Source of the DNA: Gemmataceae bacterium
GTDB taxonomy: Bacteria; Planctomycetota; Planctomycetia; Gemmatales; Gemmataceae
Assembly (NCBI GenBank): GCA_901538445.1
Contig: LR594584.1
Location: forward strand, 3,821,051 to 3,885,050
Direction: 5' to 3'
Length of the DNA stretch: 64,000 nucleotides
In this document: positions 25,736-35,079 of the stretch, one piece after another
Numbering within the stretch: the first letter of the stretch is position 1
Layout of the letters: every line of letters begins with the position of its first letter
The notes under the pieces: model-generated
Told to the model about the DNA's origin: nothing
Database searches by the model: none
Seen by the model: the letters and a program-made list of their open reading frames with translations, nothing else
Translations under genes and position numbers: made by a program

Positions 25736-27751
25736 TCAGGACCGGGTCATCAGGTACAGGAAGTACGGCGCGCCCAGCGCCGACACCATCACGCCCGCGG
25801 GGATCTCGGTGGCCGGGAGGATCGAGCCGCCGAGCAGGTCGGCCAGGACGAGCAGCGTCGAGCCGATCAGCCCGGCCACCGGGACAACCACCGTGTGGTC
25901 AGATCCCACCAACCGGCGGGCGATGTGGGGGGCGATCAGCCCGAGGAAGATGACCCCGCCGGCCAGCGCCATGCACGCGGCGCAGGTCACCACGGCGAGC
26001 GCCAGCAGCCCGAGTGTGGCCCACGGGAGCGGGACGCCCAGCCCGACCGCGGTGTGGTCGCCGAGCCGCAGCACGTTCAGCGTCGGCGCGCAGCTCCACG
26101 CGAGCGGCACCAGCACGGCCAGCACCGCGGCGAGCCACGTCACGTAGTTCCACCCGGCCGCGTTGAGGCTGCCGGACCCGAACGCCACCACGAACGCGAG
26201 GGCGTCCGAGCTGATCCGCAGCGACAGCAAAAGCGTGACCGCGCCGACGACCGAACTGACCGCCACGCCGGTCAGGAGCAGGCGCGGCGGCGAGGTGGCC
26301 CCGCGGCAGAGGAGGTACACGACGAGGGTGGTGCCGAGCGCCCCGGCGGTGCTCGCGAGCGGCACCAGCGCGACCGAGCCGAGCGCCGACCAGCCCATCG
26401 TCATGAGGATCAGCACGACGGCCAGCCCGGACCCGGACGACACGCCCAGGATGCCGGGCTCGGCGAGGTCGTTCCGCAGCACCGCCTGCATGAGCGTCCC
26501 GGACACCGCGATCCCGAGCCCCACCAGGATCGCGAACAGCACCCGCGGGACGCGGAACGTCCAGACCACGAGGTTCTCGTCGTCGGTGCCGCCCCCGGCG
26601 AGGGTGCGAACGACCGCCCCGGTCGAGAGCCCGGCCCGCCCGTGCGTGAGCGCGGCCGCGCTGGCGACGGCGAGCAGCACCGCGACCGCCACGAGCGCCC
26701 GGCCGGGCGCCCAGGTCGTCCGGGGGCGGGCCTGGGGCTGGGGGCCGCCGTCGAGCCCGCGGTCGCTCTTGCGGCGGAGCAGCCACAGGAAGAACGGCGC
26801 GCCGAGGGCGGCCGTGACGAGGCCCAGCGGGAGCTCGCCCTTCGCGCCCAGCGCGGTCCGCGCCAGGAGGTCGGCCCCGGCCGTGAGCCCGGCCCCGGTG
26901 ACGGCCGCGAGCGGCAGCAGGCGGCGGTAGTCGGCCCCGGCCAGCAGCCGGCACAGGTGCGGGGTCATCAGGCCGACGAACGACACCGGCCCGGCGACCG
27001 CGACCGCCGCGCCGGTGAGTACCAGCACGACGAGCGTTGCGGCGACCCGAACCGCGCCCGACCGCTGCCCGAGCCCCGCGGCCACGTCGCTCCCGAGGCT
27101 GAGGATCGTGATGTCCGGGGCCAGCCGCAGCGCCCCGGCGAGCCCGGCCGCGATGAACGGGGCCACCGCGGCCACCTGTTCCCAGGTCACGTTGGTGACC
27201 CCGCCGACGGTCCAGTAGAGCAGCGTGCCGGCCATCGCGAATGCGATCACGAGCCCCTGCGTGACGGCCGAGCACAGGGCCGAGACGACGGACCCGGCCA
27301 GCGCGATCCGGGTCGGCGAAAAGCCCCCGAGGGACAGCGCGGTGACGGCCAGCACGCACCCGTACCCGGCGGCCGCTCCCACGAACGAGGCGGCGATCGA
27401 GCCGGTGTACCCCACCCCCGGCCAGACGACCAGGGCGACCAGCGCCGCCAGCGACGCGCCGCCGCTCAGCCCCATGATCGACGGCCCGGCCAGTGGGTTG
27501 CGGGTCACCCCCTGCATGACGGCCCCGGCCGTCGCCAGGCTCGCCCCGACCAGCACGATCAGAGCGGCGCGGGGGAGCCGGATGTCGCGGACCGCGAGGT
27601 GCGCGTCGCTGCCCGGGTCGTAGGCCGCGACGGCCCCGACGAGTTGCTCCGCGGTGACGGGCGTCGGCCCGGTGAGCACCGACGCGGCGAACAGGGCGGC
27701 TGTCGCCGCGCACGTGGCCAGAAGGGTGAACAGGTACCGGCGTGGGCTCAC
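25736..27751 (-). CDS. Fused FecC-FecD-type iron-siderophore permease
   Basis: At 671 residues this is twice the usual size of a FecCD permease. The N-terminal half has AVMQGVTRNPLAGPSIMGLS and FVGLMTPHLCRLLAG; the C-terminal half repeats the same features with TLMQAVLRNDLAEPGILGVS and FLGLIAPHIARRLVG. Each half has about ten hydrophobic segments, with a short charged linker around residue 335. FhuB of E. coli is a known double-length case. The GTG start at 27751 overlaps the stop of the binding-protein gene (GTGA), so the two are translationally coupled. Confidence 0.93.
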   Translation of the reverse strand: MSPRRYLFTLLATCAATAALFAASVLTGPTPVTAEQLVGAVAAYDPGSDAHLAVRDIRLPRAALIVLVGASLATAGAVMQGVTRNPLAGPSIMGLSGGASLAALVALVVWPGVGYTGSIAASFVGAAAGYGCVLAVTALSLGGFSPTRIALAGSVVSALCSAVTQGLVIAFAMAGTLLYWTVGGVTNVTWEQVAAVAPFIAAGLAGALRLAPDITILSLGSDVAAGLGQRSGAVRVAATLVVLVLTGAAVAVAGPVSFVGLMTPHLCRLLAGADYRRLLPLAAVTGAGLTAGADLLARTALGAKGELPLGLVTAALGAPFFLWLLRRKSDRGLDGGPQPQARPRTTWAPGRALVAVAVLLAVASAAALTHGRAGLSTGAVVRTLAGGGTDDENLVVWTFRVPRVLFAILVGLGIAVSGTLMQAVLRNDLAEPGILGVSSGSGLAVVLILMTMGWSALGSVALVPLASTAGALGTTLVVYLLCRGATSPPRLLLTGVAVSSVVGAVTLLLSLRISSDALAFVVAFGSGSLNAAGWNYVTWLAAVLAVLVPLAWSCAPTLNVLRLGDHTAVGLGVPLPWATLGLLALAVVTCAACMALAGGVIFLGLIAPHIARRLVGSDHTVVVPVAGLIGSTLLVLADLLGGSILPATEIPAGVMVSALGAPYFLYLMTRS

Positions 27752-28857
27752 GGCAGGCGCTCCCGGAGCACGCGGTCGGCGGCCGCGTTCACGGGGCCAA
27801 TCGCGTCGGGGCAGACGAGTTGGAGCACGTCGTCGATGCCGCGGGCGCGGCCGAGAATGCCCGCGTCCGACCAGTGCCGCCACTTGGCCAGGACCAGCAC
27901 GTTCCCGTTCCTGACCGCCGGCACCCGGGCCCAGACCGGGTGGGTGTTCAACTCGTCGTAGGTGCGCCGGGCGTCGGCCGCGCTGTCCACCGACAGGATG
28001 AGGTAGTCCGCGTCGAACGTCATCATCTGTTCCGGCGACATGGTCGAGCTCCACGACCGGTTGCGGACGAGGTCGGGGCGGGTCATCTTCAGGTCGCCGT
28101 AGAGCAGCGGGCTGACGTGGTTCTGGTCGCCGTGGAGCCGGTACGCCCGCGGCCGGACCCGCATCATCGCCATCGTCTTCGCCCCGACGACGGGGTGCAG
28201 CGCCGCGTTGGCGGCCTCCACCTTGGCGTTGTACCACGCCACCCGCGCCTCCGCCTCGCGCCGCCGGCCCACGACGGTGCCCACGTCGAGGACCCGCTCG
28301 CGGTAGTACACGAGGTGGTCGAGCAGTACCACGGTGGGCGCGATTCGGGACAACTGGAGGTACGTTTGCCGGTCGGTGTTCCGCGTAATGATCAGGTCCG
28401 GGCGCTCGGCGACAACGGCTTCCAGGTTCGGCAGGCTGGCCCCGTACACGGTCGGCACCCACGGCACGTCGGCGAACGGCTCGGCGAGGTAGTCGGGGAA
28501 GTGGCCGTCGCTGATGGAGTGGGCGACCGGCTTCACCCCGATCGCCAGCAGTTCGTCGGCCGCCGCGAGGGCGCAGATCCGCTCGGGGCGGGCCGGGACG
28601 CGCGTGGTGCCCCCCGCGTGGCGGACGACGCGGTAGCCCTCGCCCTCTTCCACGACCTCGACGGGCCGGTCGCCGGCCCCGGGCACGTCTTTGGTGACGA
28701 GCGCCGTCTTGTCCGGCACGAGGTCGGCGACCCCGGCCACCCGGACGGCGAGGCCGAACAGGCCCACACCGGCCACCACGCACGCGGCCCACCGGCCGGC
28801 GCGAACGAGCCCGCTACGGTCCGGTCCGGGCGGCGAAGAGAATCGGGGAAACGTCAT
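27748..28857 (-). CDS. FecB-type periplasmic binding protein, membrane-anchored
   Basis: Start ATG 28857 gives 369 residues with an N-terminal hydrophobic anchor (WAACVVAGVGLFGLAVRVAG) rather than a lipobox. The mature part has the two-lobed siderophore-binding pattern: RPERICALAAADELLAIGVK, NLEAVVAERPDLIITRN, APTVVLLDH and, at the end, VRNGNVLVLAKWRHW. These are typical of FecB/BtuF-like proteins that deliver ferric siderophores to the FecCD permease. It is the first gene of the operon that continues through permease, ATPase and two MFS genes. Confidence 0.9.
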   Translation of the reverse strand: MTFPRFSSPPGPDRSGLVRAGRWAACVVAGVGLFGLAVRVAGVADLVPDKTALVTKDVPGAGDRPVEVVEEGEGYRVVRHAGGTTRVPARPERICALAAADELLAIGVKPVAHSISDGHFPDYLAEPFADVPWVPTVYGASLPNLEAVVAERPDLIITRNTDRQTYLQLSRIAPTVVLLDHLVYYRERVLDVGTVVGRRREAEARVAWYNAKVEAANAALHPVVGAKTMAMMRVRPRAYRLHGDQNHVSPLLYGDLKMTRPDLVRNRSWSSTMSPEQMMTFDADYLILSVDSAADARRTYDELNTHPVWARVPAVRNGNVLVLAKWRHWSDAGILGRARGIDDVLQLVCPDAIGPVNAAADRVLRERLP

Positions 28858-29260
28858 CGCGCAACCGGCTGGGCCAGGGATCAACAGATTCAAACGTGTT
28901 CCTGCGGCCCTGCGGGTGCCCCGCAATGCGTGCCGCGCAGCGCCCGCTCGGCTTCGGGCGCCGCGGGCGAGGCGCGTGGCTCGAGCGCCGAGGGAATCAG
29001 GTCACGCCTGACCGCTCGTAGCACGGCGCATGCCACGACCACTGCGGTGGAGTTGAGACCACCTCGGCCGTGGCGAAAGCGCTTCGTTTCTGGTGAGTGG
29101 CCTGCTCGTCATAGTAACTGCCTCCACTCGTGGGCCCCGCCCGGCACTCCAACCGTGGGCAGATCGCGCCACCCTGTGGCAACACAGCGATCACCCGGAA
29201 GTCCGGACTCACGAGGAGCGTTGTGCAAGAGCGTCGGGTTCCCACGCCGACTACTCGTGT
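28858..29260. promoter_or_regulatory. Upstream region of the iron-transport operon
   Basis: This 400-base stretch should contain the minus-strand promoter of the operon. It holds short inverted repeats, TCAGGTCACGCCTGA near 29000 and GTGGAGTTGAGACCAC near 29045; the latter includes a GAGAC half-site like the palindrome at 20922. No gene or TonB-dependent receptor is present. Confidence 0.35.
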
Positions 29261-30483
29261 TCCGCCACACCTGAATTGGCATCCTGTAAGATCTCCTCAC
29301 CCCATCCCCGTGAGGAGGCCATTATGTCTCGCGCGCCCAAGCACGTCGTCCGCCTGGCAGCGGCCGAGCGGGACCGACTCGCCCGGCTGGTGCGCGCCGG
29401 CGAGCAACCCGGCCCGCGTCATCACCCACGCCCACATCCTGCTCAAGTCCGACGCCGGTGATGGCGGCCCGGCGTGGGGTGACGAGGGTATCGCGGCGGC
29501 CCTCGACTGCGGTACCCGAACCGTCGCGCGGGTCCGTAAGGCGTTCGCTGAGGGCGGCCTTGAGGCGGCCGTTCACCGGAAGAAGCCGACCGGGCGCCAG
29601 TACCGCAAGCTCGACGGCGCGCAGGAGGCGAAGTTGGTGGCGCTGGCGTGCTCCCCGGCGCCCGAGGGGCGCGGGCGGTGGACCCTGAAGTTGTTGGCCG
29701 ACCGGCTGGTCGAGTTGGAGGTGGTGGGCGCCATCTCCGACGAGACGGTCCGGCGCACGCTCAAAAAAACGAACTCAAGCCGTGGCTCAAGCAGCAGTGG
29801 GTGATCCCGCCGAAGGCCAACGCCCCGTTCGTCGCGGCGATGGAAGATGTGCTGGCGGTGTACCACCGGCCGCCCGACGACACCCGCCCGGTGGTGTGCG
29901 TGGACGAGGGCGGCAAGCAACTCGTCGGCGACGCGCGCCCGCCCCTGCCGGCCCGGCCCCGGTCGCCGGCCAAGGAGGACCACGAGTACGTGCGGCACGG
30001 GGTCGCCAACCTGTTCATGGCGTTCGAGCCGCTGGCCGGGTGGCGGCACGTCGAGGTGACCGCGCGCCGGACCAGCGCGGACTTCGCCCGGTTCGTGCGC
30101 CGGTTGGTCGATGAGCCGTACCCGGACGCGGAGAAGGTGGTGCTGGTGCTCGACAACCTGTCCACGCACACCCCGGCCGCCCTGTACGAGGCGTTCGAGC
30201 CGGCCGAGGCCCGGCGCCTGTGCGAGCGCCTGGAGTGGCACCACACCCCGAAGCACGGGTCGTGGCTCAACGTGGCCGAGATCGAGTTGAGCGTCCTGGC
30301 CCGCCAGTGCCTGGGCCGCCGCATCCCCGACATGGCCGCGCTGGGCCGAGAGGTCGCAGCCTGGGAGAAGGAGCGCAACGCCGCCGGGGTCGTCGCCGAA
30401 TGGCAGTTCACCACAGCCGACGCGCGGACCAAGCTGAGGCGCCTCTACCCGGCTATTGAAAATGCCAATTCAGGTGTGGCGGA
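29261..30483 (+). mobile_element. IS630-family insertion sequence, type B
   Basis: The ends are the inverted repeat TCCGCCACACCTGAATTGGC (left from 29261; right, inverted, to 30483), extended by AT on the inner side to 22 perfect base pairs. The right end is followed immediately by TA (30485-30486). The left flank shows TA only at 29252-29253, so the exact left boundary is uncertain. The element carries one frameshifted transposase gene. Another IS630 element begins seven bases beyond its right repeat. Confidence 0.85.
29295..29315 (+). promoter_or_regulatory. Hairpin overlapping the transposase ribosome binding site
   Basis: CCTCAC (29295-29300) and GTGAGG (29310-29315) can pair around a nine-base loop, and the GAGGAGG ribosome binding site of the transposase (start 29324) lies partly in the stem. 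Folding would limit translation, as seen in other insertion sequences. Confidence 0.5.
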
Positions 30484-30490
30484 GTACTAG
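29324..30490 (+). pseudogene. IS630-family transposase with one programmed and one disabling frameshift
   Basis: ATG 29324 follows GAGGAGG. The product starts MSRAPKHVVRLAAAERDRLA, but the frame fails near 29405; the natural sequence continues one base out as NPARVITHAHILLKSDAG. A second change occurs at a run of seven A (29763-29769), where a -1 slip turns TLKKTNSS into TLKKNELKPWLKQQW; this one is probably programmed. The catalytic residues are visible in VVCVDEGGKQ, LVLDNLSTH and SWLNVAEIEL. The first shift probably inactivates this copy. The final stop at 30488-30490 uses the TA created by the neighbouring IS insertion. Confidence 0.8.
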
Positions 30491-31543
30491 GCACGTCGCC
30501 GGGGATGCGTAGAATGTTTCATGCTCCGCACCTCACTCACTGATTCGCAACGAGCCGAACTCCAGGCCCTTCGCCGCACCGACCTGCCGGCCGTGTCCCG
30601 CGACCGCCTGGAGATGGTCCTGATGTCGGCCGCCGGGTGGTCCCCGCCCAAGATCGCCGAACACCTGGACCGCCACCCACACACGGTCCGCTCGGCCATC
30701 AAGGGGTTCGCCGCACGGGGCACCAAGGCGCTCTACCCGGCTGCCCCTGGTCCCGACCCGGATCACGGCCGCCGGGCACGGGTGACCGGGAAACTGTCCG
30801 AGTTGCTCGGCCAGGACCGGACCTGGACCGCCCAGCAGTTGGCCGACGCCCTCGGCCCCGATGTCGGCATCGGGCACCGCCAGACCCGCCGGTATCTGGC
30901 CCTCTTGAAGGCCGGCTACCGCCGGACCGCCCAGACCGTCGGCCACGAGCAAGACCCCAAGAAGGTCGAGCGGGCCGAGGCCGTCCTCGCCGGCTTGAAA
31001 AAAAAAGTTGCGGCGGGCCGGTTGAGGCTGTTCGACCTGGACGAGAGCGGGTTCCGCCCGTCGCTGCCGACCGGGTACTCGTGGTGCCTGCCCCGGCAGC
31101 GGAAGCGGGTCAAGTACGAGTACCCGCAGGGCCGGCGGGCGAACGCCCTGGCCACCTACGAACCATCGGCCCGGTACCCGGACGCGGTGTCGTTCGAGCG
31201 GACGCTCACGTCCGACGACCTGCTGGCCTACCTGCGGGACCGCTTGCCGGGAGCCGACGTGCCGCGTGTGGTGGTGCTGGACAACGCCGGCATCCACACG
31301 AGCAAGGTGGTGAAGGCGGCCCGGCCGGGGTTGGCGAAGCTCGGCGTCTACCTGTACTACTTGCCGCCGTACAGCCCCGAACTCAACCGCATCGGGTCGG
31401 TGTTCAAGCAGGTCAAGCACCACGAGATGCCGACCCGCAGTTTCACCACCCGCGCCGATCTCCGCAAGGCCGTCGAAGACGGGTTCGAAACCTACCGACA
31501 ACGGCTCCGGGACAAATGTGACTACGAACTACGACTGGCTGCT
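30490..31543 (+). mobile_element. IS630-family insertion sequence, type C, copy A (1054 bp)
   Basis: The element is flanked by TA at 30488-30489 and 31544-31545. Its ends (GGCACGTCGCCGG and, inverted, AGCAGCCAGTCG) match a second copy of identical length at 45442-46495 in the opposite orientation. It inserted next to the right end of the type B element. Confidence 0.88.
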
Positions 31544-31546
31544 TAG
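30521..31546 (+). CDS. IS630-family transposase (341 aa), copy A
   Basis: The protein has an N-terminal helix-turn-helix region (SPPKIAEHLDRHPHTVRSAI), a linker, and the DDE catalytic domain with LFDLDESGF, VVVLDNAGIHTS and YSPELNRIGSVFKQVK. The frame is intact and both copies encode the same protein. A run of nine A (31008-31016 approximately) in GLKKKVA could cause slippage. The last codon GCT ends the element and the TAG stop is formed by the TA target duplication plus a flanking G, which is unusual and also true of copy B. Confidence 0.92.
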   Translation: MLRTSLTDSQRAELQALRRTDLPAVSRDRLEMVLMSAAGWSPPKIAEHLDRHPHTVRSAIKGFAARGTKALYPAAPGPDPDHGRRARVTGKLSELLGQDRTWTAQQLADALGPDVGIGHRQTRRYLALLKAGYRRTAQTVGHEQDPKKVERAEAVLAGLKKKVAAGRLRLFDLDESGFRPSLPTGYSWCLPRQRKRVKYEYPQGRRANALATYEPSARYPDAVSFERTLTSDDLLAYLRDRLPGADVPRVVVLDNAGIHTSKVVKAARPGLAKLGVYLYYLPPYSPELNRIGSVFKQVKHHEMPTRSFTTRADLRKAVEDGFETYRQRLRDKCDYELRLAA

Positions 31547-32922
31547 GCCCCGACCGCCCGCGGAGGCGACCGTCTTCCAGCCGGGCGACCGCGACCCGGT
31601 CGTCGCACTTGAGGGCTCCGCAGCCGCGGTCGCCGACATCGGACGCCGGCCCACACGCAGCGGGCGCGGACCGGGGGGCCGACACGTACCTGGCGAGCAT
31701 GGTCGTGATCCCCTCCGACTACGACGCGAGGCCGCGAAACTGGGCACCTACGCGGTCCGGCACCGCATGCTGACGGCCCTGGCCAACTTCGGCGGGCCGT
31801 CCGGCGGCCTGCGTTCGGGGGGCCGCAGGGCTACCGGACCCGAGCGGTGGTGGCCCCGGGTTTCGCCGGTCGCTCGACGCCGGGCTGAAGGCGATCGAAA
31901 CGGCCCCGGCGACGAGGACCGGCATTCCGCGGTGTTCTCGGCGCACAGCCCCGGGGGTTCCGCGTGCGGCCCTCGGGGCGGGCGTGTGCAACGCGGTCCC
32001 GTTCCCCTCGGCCCGTTCGTGGACCCGCGGGACGCGGCCGGCGTGCTGCCGCGTGAGAAATCTCTGGGGGTCGGCACCGTGAGCTTCACGACGTTCGGGG
32101 TCGGCAAGATGGTGGGCGAAACCAGCGGGTACAACCAGCCCCTCAAGGCCCGCCCGCCGAGAATGGTGTCGAGCGGCGGGGCCGGAGACTCTGCCGCGGC
32201 TGTCGATCGCGGAGTACCGGCACGACACGCTGACGCTCGACCCAATGGTGACCCTGCTGGGGCTGAGCCACACCAACGAGCAGGACGCCGCGTTCGCCGC
32301 GGCCCGGTCGTTCCGGCCGCTCGGCTCGGACGCGATGTACGACATCCGTCCCCGGGCGGCCGAGGCCCGCCGGATACGAAAATCTTCAACCACAGGGGGA
32401 CCAAAGCATAAGCAAGAAGAAGTCCGACAAGGCCACCATCGGGTATTGGTTTCGGCTCGCGAACAGGCGGGGCATCGAGGTGCCTGTACACATGAGATTC
32501 GACACCGAGGCGCAGGCCGAAGTGGTCGACGCCCAACTATCCGGCCGGGCGCTGGAACACACGGGACCCGTGTGGGGTTCGGACCCGGAGCCCCTCACCC
32601 ACACGGCTCCTGGGGGGGGTGGGGTGACCCGGGGGGCCGGGGCACCGGACCAGTGGACGTCGTACACCCCGGACTTGCAACCCGCCGAGCGCCTGTGTCC
32701 GTTGCCCCGCGAGGCCCTCTGGGCAACCGGGTGTGCGACACGCTCCCGTAGGTGAGCGACGAAGCGCCCGCGCGGTGCCCGTGGCCTGCCGATCATCCAA
32801 CCGTTGTCGGCGGAGCGGTCGGCCCCACTGTGCCTTTGCTGCGTGACGGGCCACATTAACCTGCCTTGGGGTGCGGCCCGCATCAGCCGGATGTCGTCGG
32901 CGCGGCCCGGAAGGCGCCCCCG
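31547..32922 (+). other. Gene-poor stretch with decayed coding sequence
   Basis: No intact gene was found in these 1.4 kb. Plausible protein-like segments appear in different plus-strand frames: AEYRHDTLTLDPMVTLLGLS through GSDAMYDI (about 32205-32345) and, one frame on, KKKSDKATIGYWFRLANRRG to SGRALEHTG (about 32411-32570). They look like parts of genes with several frameshifts. The identity of these remnants is unknown. Confidence 0.4.
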
Positions 32923-34962
32923 TCAGGTGCTCGGGCCGTCGCGCAACCCGCGGTCGGCCACTACCGTTGGTTCCGGCTCGAGCACGACGATCACTTCGGA
33001 CTCACGTGAGTTGACCGCCCGGGTCGCGGTGCCCGGCCCGCCCGGGTCGGCCCGCGGTGTCCCCTCTCGGCGGCCCCGGCGGAGGTAGACCAACCAGCCG
33101 CCCACCGCGCTCGCGGCGAGCAGCGCGGCGACGGCGGTGGCGGACAGGAGCGACCAGTACCCCTCGGCCCGGACCTGCCGCAACTCAGCGTCGGCCGCCG
33201 CGTCCACCAGGTCCCCGAACCGACTGACGGCCGCCATGTACTCCGCGCGGGATCGACGGTAGTCGTCCCCTTGAAGGAGTCGCCAGGCGTCGGCCGGCCT
33301 GCCGCCCTGGACCAGGACCATGGCCCGCTGTTCCCATGCCGATACCTCGCCCGCGGCGGCCGCCAGGCCCGACCCGTCGGCCGCCTCGGGGGCCAAGCGT
33401 GCGGCACCCGCCCGCTGCCCGTCTGCCTCGGCCGCTGCGCCCCGGTACCGGTCCGCCCACGTCGGGTTTCCGGTGGCGGCTGCAAGGTCGGCGTACCGGG
33501 CCTGAGCCTCGTCCAGGCGACACAGCGTTCCCCGCACCCCGAGCAGGTGCAGCTCTCGCTCTCGCAGGTGGCCCGCCACCCGGTAGGCGTGGTACACCGT
33601 CCAACCCATCAGGCCCGCGACCGAGGCGGTCATCAGCCCGAGGGTGAGGGCCAGCAGCGGAACGACGGGGTGCCGGCGGACCCACCGCCACGCGCGCTCG
33701 GCCGGCGCGACCGGGCGGGCGCAGATCGGCTCGCCGGCCCGGAAGTGCGCTAGGTCGTCGGCCACGGCCCGGGCAGACGGGTACCGCTTCCCCGGGTCCT
33801 TGTGGAGGCATTTCAGGCAGATCGTCTCCAGATCCCGCGGGACGCCGGCCTGGAGCCGGCGGACGGACACCACCTCCTCGTCGACCACCCGCCGCATCGT
33901 CTCCAGGGGGGTCGGGGCGGCGAACGGCGGTCGGCCCGTCAGGCACTCGTACAGGATGCCGCCCAGGCCGTACACGTCGGTCGCCGGACCCACCCGTTCG
34001 GGTTCCGCGAGCACCTGCTCGGGGGCCATGTAGTTCGGGGTGCCGGCGGCCGTTCCGGTGGCGGTCAGGCGGTCGGTCTCGTCCCGGCACTTGGCCAGAC
34101 CGAAGTCGGTCACCTTCGGGTTGCCGTCCGGGTCGAGCAGCACGTTGGCGGGCTTCAGGTCCCGGTGCACGATCCCGGCGTCGTGGGCCGCCTGCACCCC
34201 GCTGGCCAGACGCTCGACGAGCCCGGCCGCCTCGTCCGGCGGTAGCGGTCGGTCCCGGAGGCGGCGCTCGAGGGTCCCGCCGCCGACGTACTCCAAAGCC
34301 AGGTACAGGCACCCGTCGTGCTCGCCGATGTCGTGGATCTGCACCGCGTTCGGGTGCCGCAGCCGGGCCACCGCCTCGGCCTCCCGCCGCATCCGCGCCC
34401 GGTCCGCCGTCCCGGCCAGAGCCCCGGCCAGGATAACCTTCAGCGCCACCGGGCGGTTCAGCCCGGTCTGCCGGGCGTGGTAGACGACCGCCATGCCGCC
34501 CCGGCCCAACTCGGCCAGCACCTCGTACCCGGGCAGCCGCGGCCACGACCGGCCGCCGGCCGGCACCTCGACGACCGGGACGGCGAGCGATTGCCATCGG
34601 CCGTCGGGGCCCGGGGCCCGGGGTGGCGTGGCGTGCGACCTGAGGAACGCGATCTCGTCCGCGAGGTGGCCGGCCCATTGGGGGAAGCGGCGGGCGAAGT
34701 CATCGACCTGAGGTGCCTCCCCGCGGCCGGCCCGGATCAGGAACTCGCTGGCCGCGAGGGCCAGCCCGACCTGCGGGTTCTGGCCGAGTTGGGGGTACGA
34801 GGCCAAGTACGCCTCGACCGGGCGGGGGCACCCTTCCCGCCACCGCTCGGCCTGGTCCCGGAGGAGGGCGGCGGCGAGGCGCACCGCGCCCGGTTCCTCG
34901 GCCGGGGAGCGGGGCGGCCACTCGGTCGTGGGGTCGGGGGGCAGGCCGGGGTGCGTCGCCAT
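32923..34962 (-). CDS. Membrane-anchored Ser/Thr protein kinase (PASTA-less, Gemmata type)
   Basis: The 679-residue protein has an N-terminal domain of about 140 residues (RWREGCPRPVEAYLASYPQL) typical of planctomycete kinases, a full kinase domain at about 145-410 with ELGRGGMAVVYHARQ, VALKV, IVHRDLKPANVLLD and VTDFGLAK, a membrane segment at about 445-470 (VVPLLALTLGLMTASVAGLM), a helical region and a second membrane segment near 625. All catalytic residues are present. The helical region between the membrane segments may be a sensor. Start ATG 34962 was chosen because the preceding residues look non-coding. Confidence 0.93.
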   Translation of the reverse strand: MATHPGLPPDPTTEWPPRSPAEEPGAVRLAAALLRDQAERWREGCPRPVEAYLASYPQLGQNPQVGLALAASEFLIRAGRGEAPQVDDFARRFPQWAGHLADEIAFLRSHATPPRAPGPDGRWQSLAVPVVEVPAGGRSWPRLPGYEVLAELGRGGMAVVYHARQTGLNRPVALKVILAGALAGTADRARMRREAEAVARLRHPNAVQIHDIGEHDGCLYLALEYVGGGTLERRLRDRPLPPDEAAGLVERLASGVQAAHDAGIVHRDLKPANVLLDPDGNPKVTDFGLAKCRDETDRLTATGTAAGTPNYMAPEQVLAEPERVGPATDVYGLGGILYECLTGRPPFAAPTPLETMRRVVDEEVVSVRRLQAGVPRDLETICLKCLHKDPGKRYPSARAVADDLAHFRAGEPICARPVAPAERAWRWVRRHPVVPLLALTLGLMTASVAGLMGWTVYHAYRVAGHLRERELHLLGVRGTLCRLDEAQARYADLAAATGNPTWADRYRGAAAEADGQRAGAARLAPEAADGSGLAAAAGEVSAWEQRAMVLVQGGRPADAWRLLQGDDYRRSRAEYMAAVSRFGDLVDAAADAELRQVRAEGYWSLLSATAVAALLAASAVGGWLVYLRRGRREGTPRADPGGPGTATRAVNSRESEVIVVLEPEPTVVADRGLRDGPST

Positions 34963-35079
34963 GTGTGCGTCCCATCTGGTGCGTCCGCACAGGGGCTTCG
35001 GGTTCTCAGAACTACTATTCGCCTCCCGGTGCCAGGGGCATCCATCGACAATCCCGGCGGGTCGCATCGAAAAACCCGA

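Noticed and set aside
25736-28792. A 1018-codon frame for the iron permease
   Set aside because: The first 347 codons overlap the binding-protein gene in another frame and are Arg-rich. The GTG at 27751 gives the natural start.
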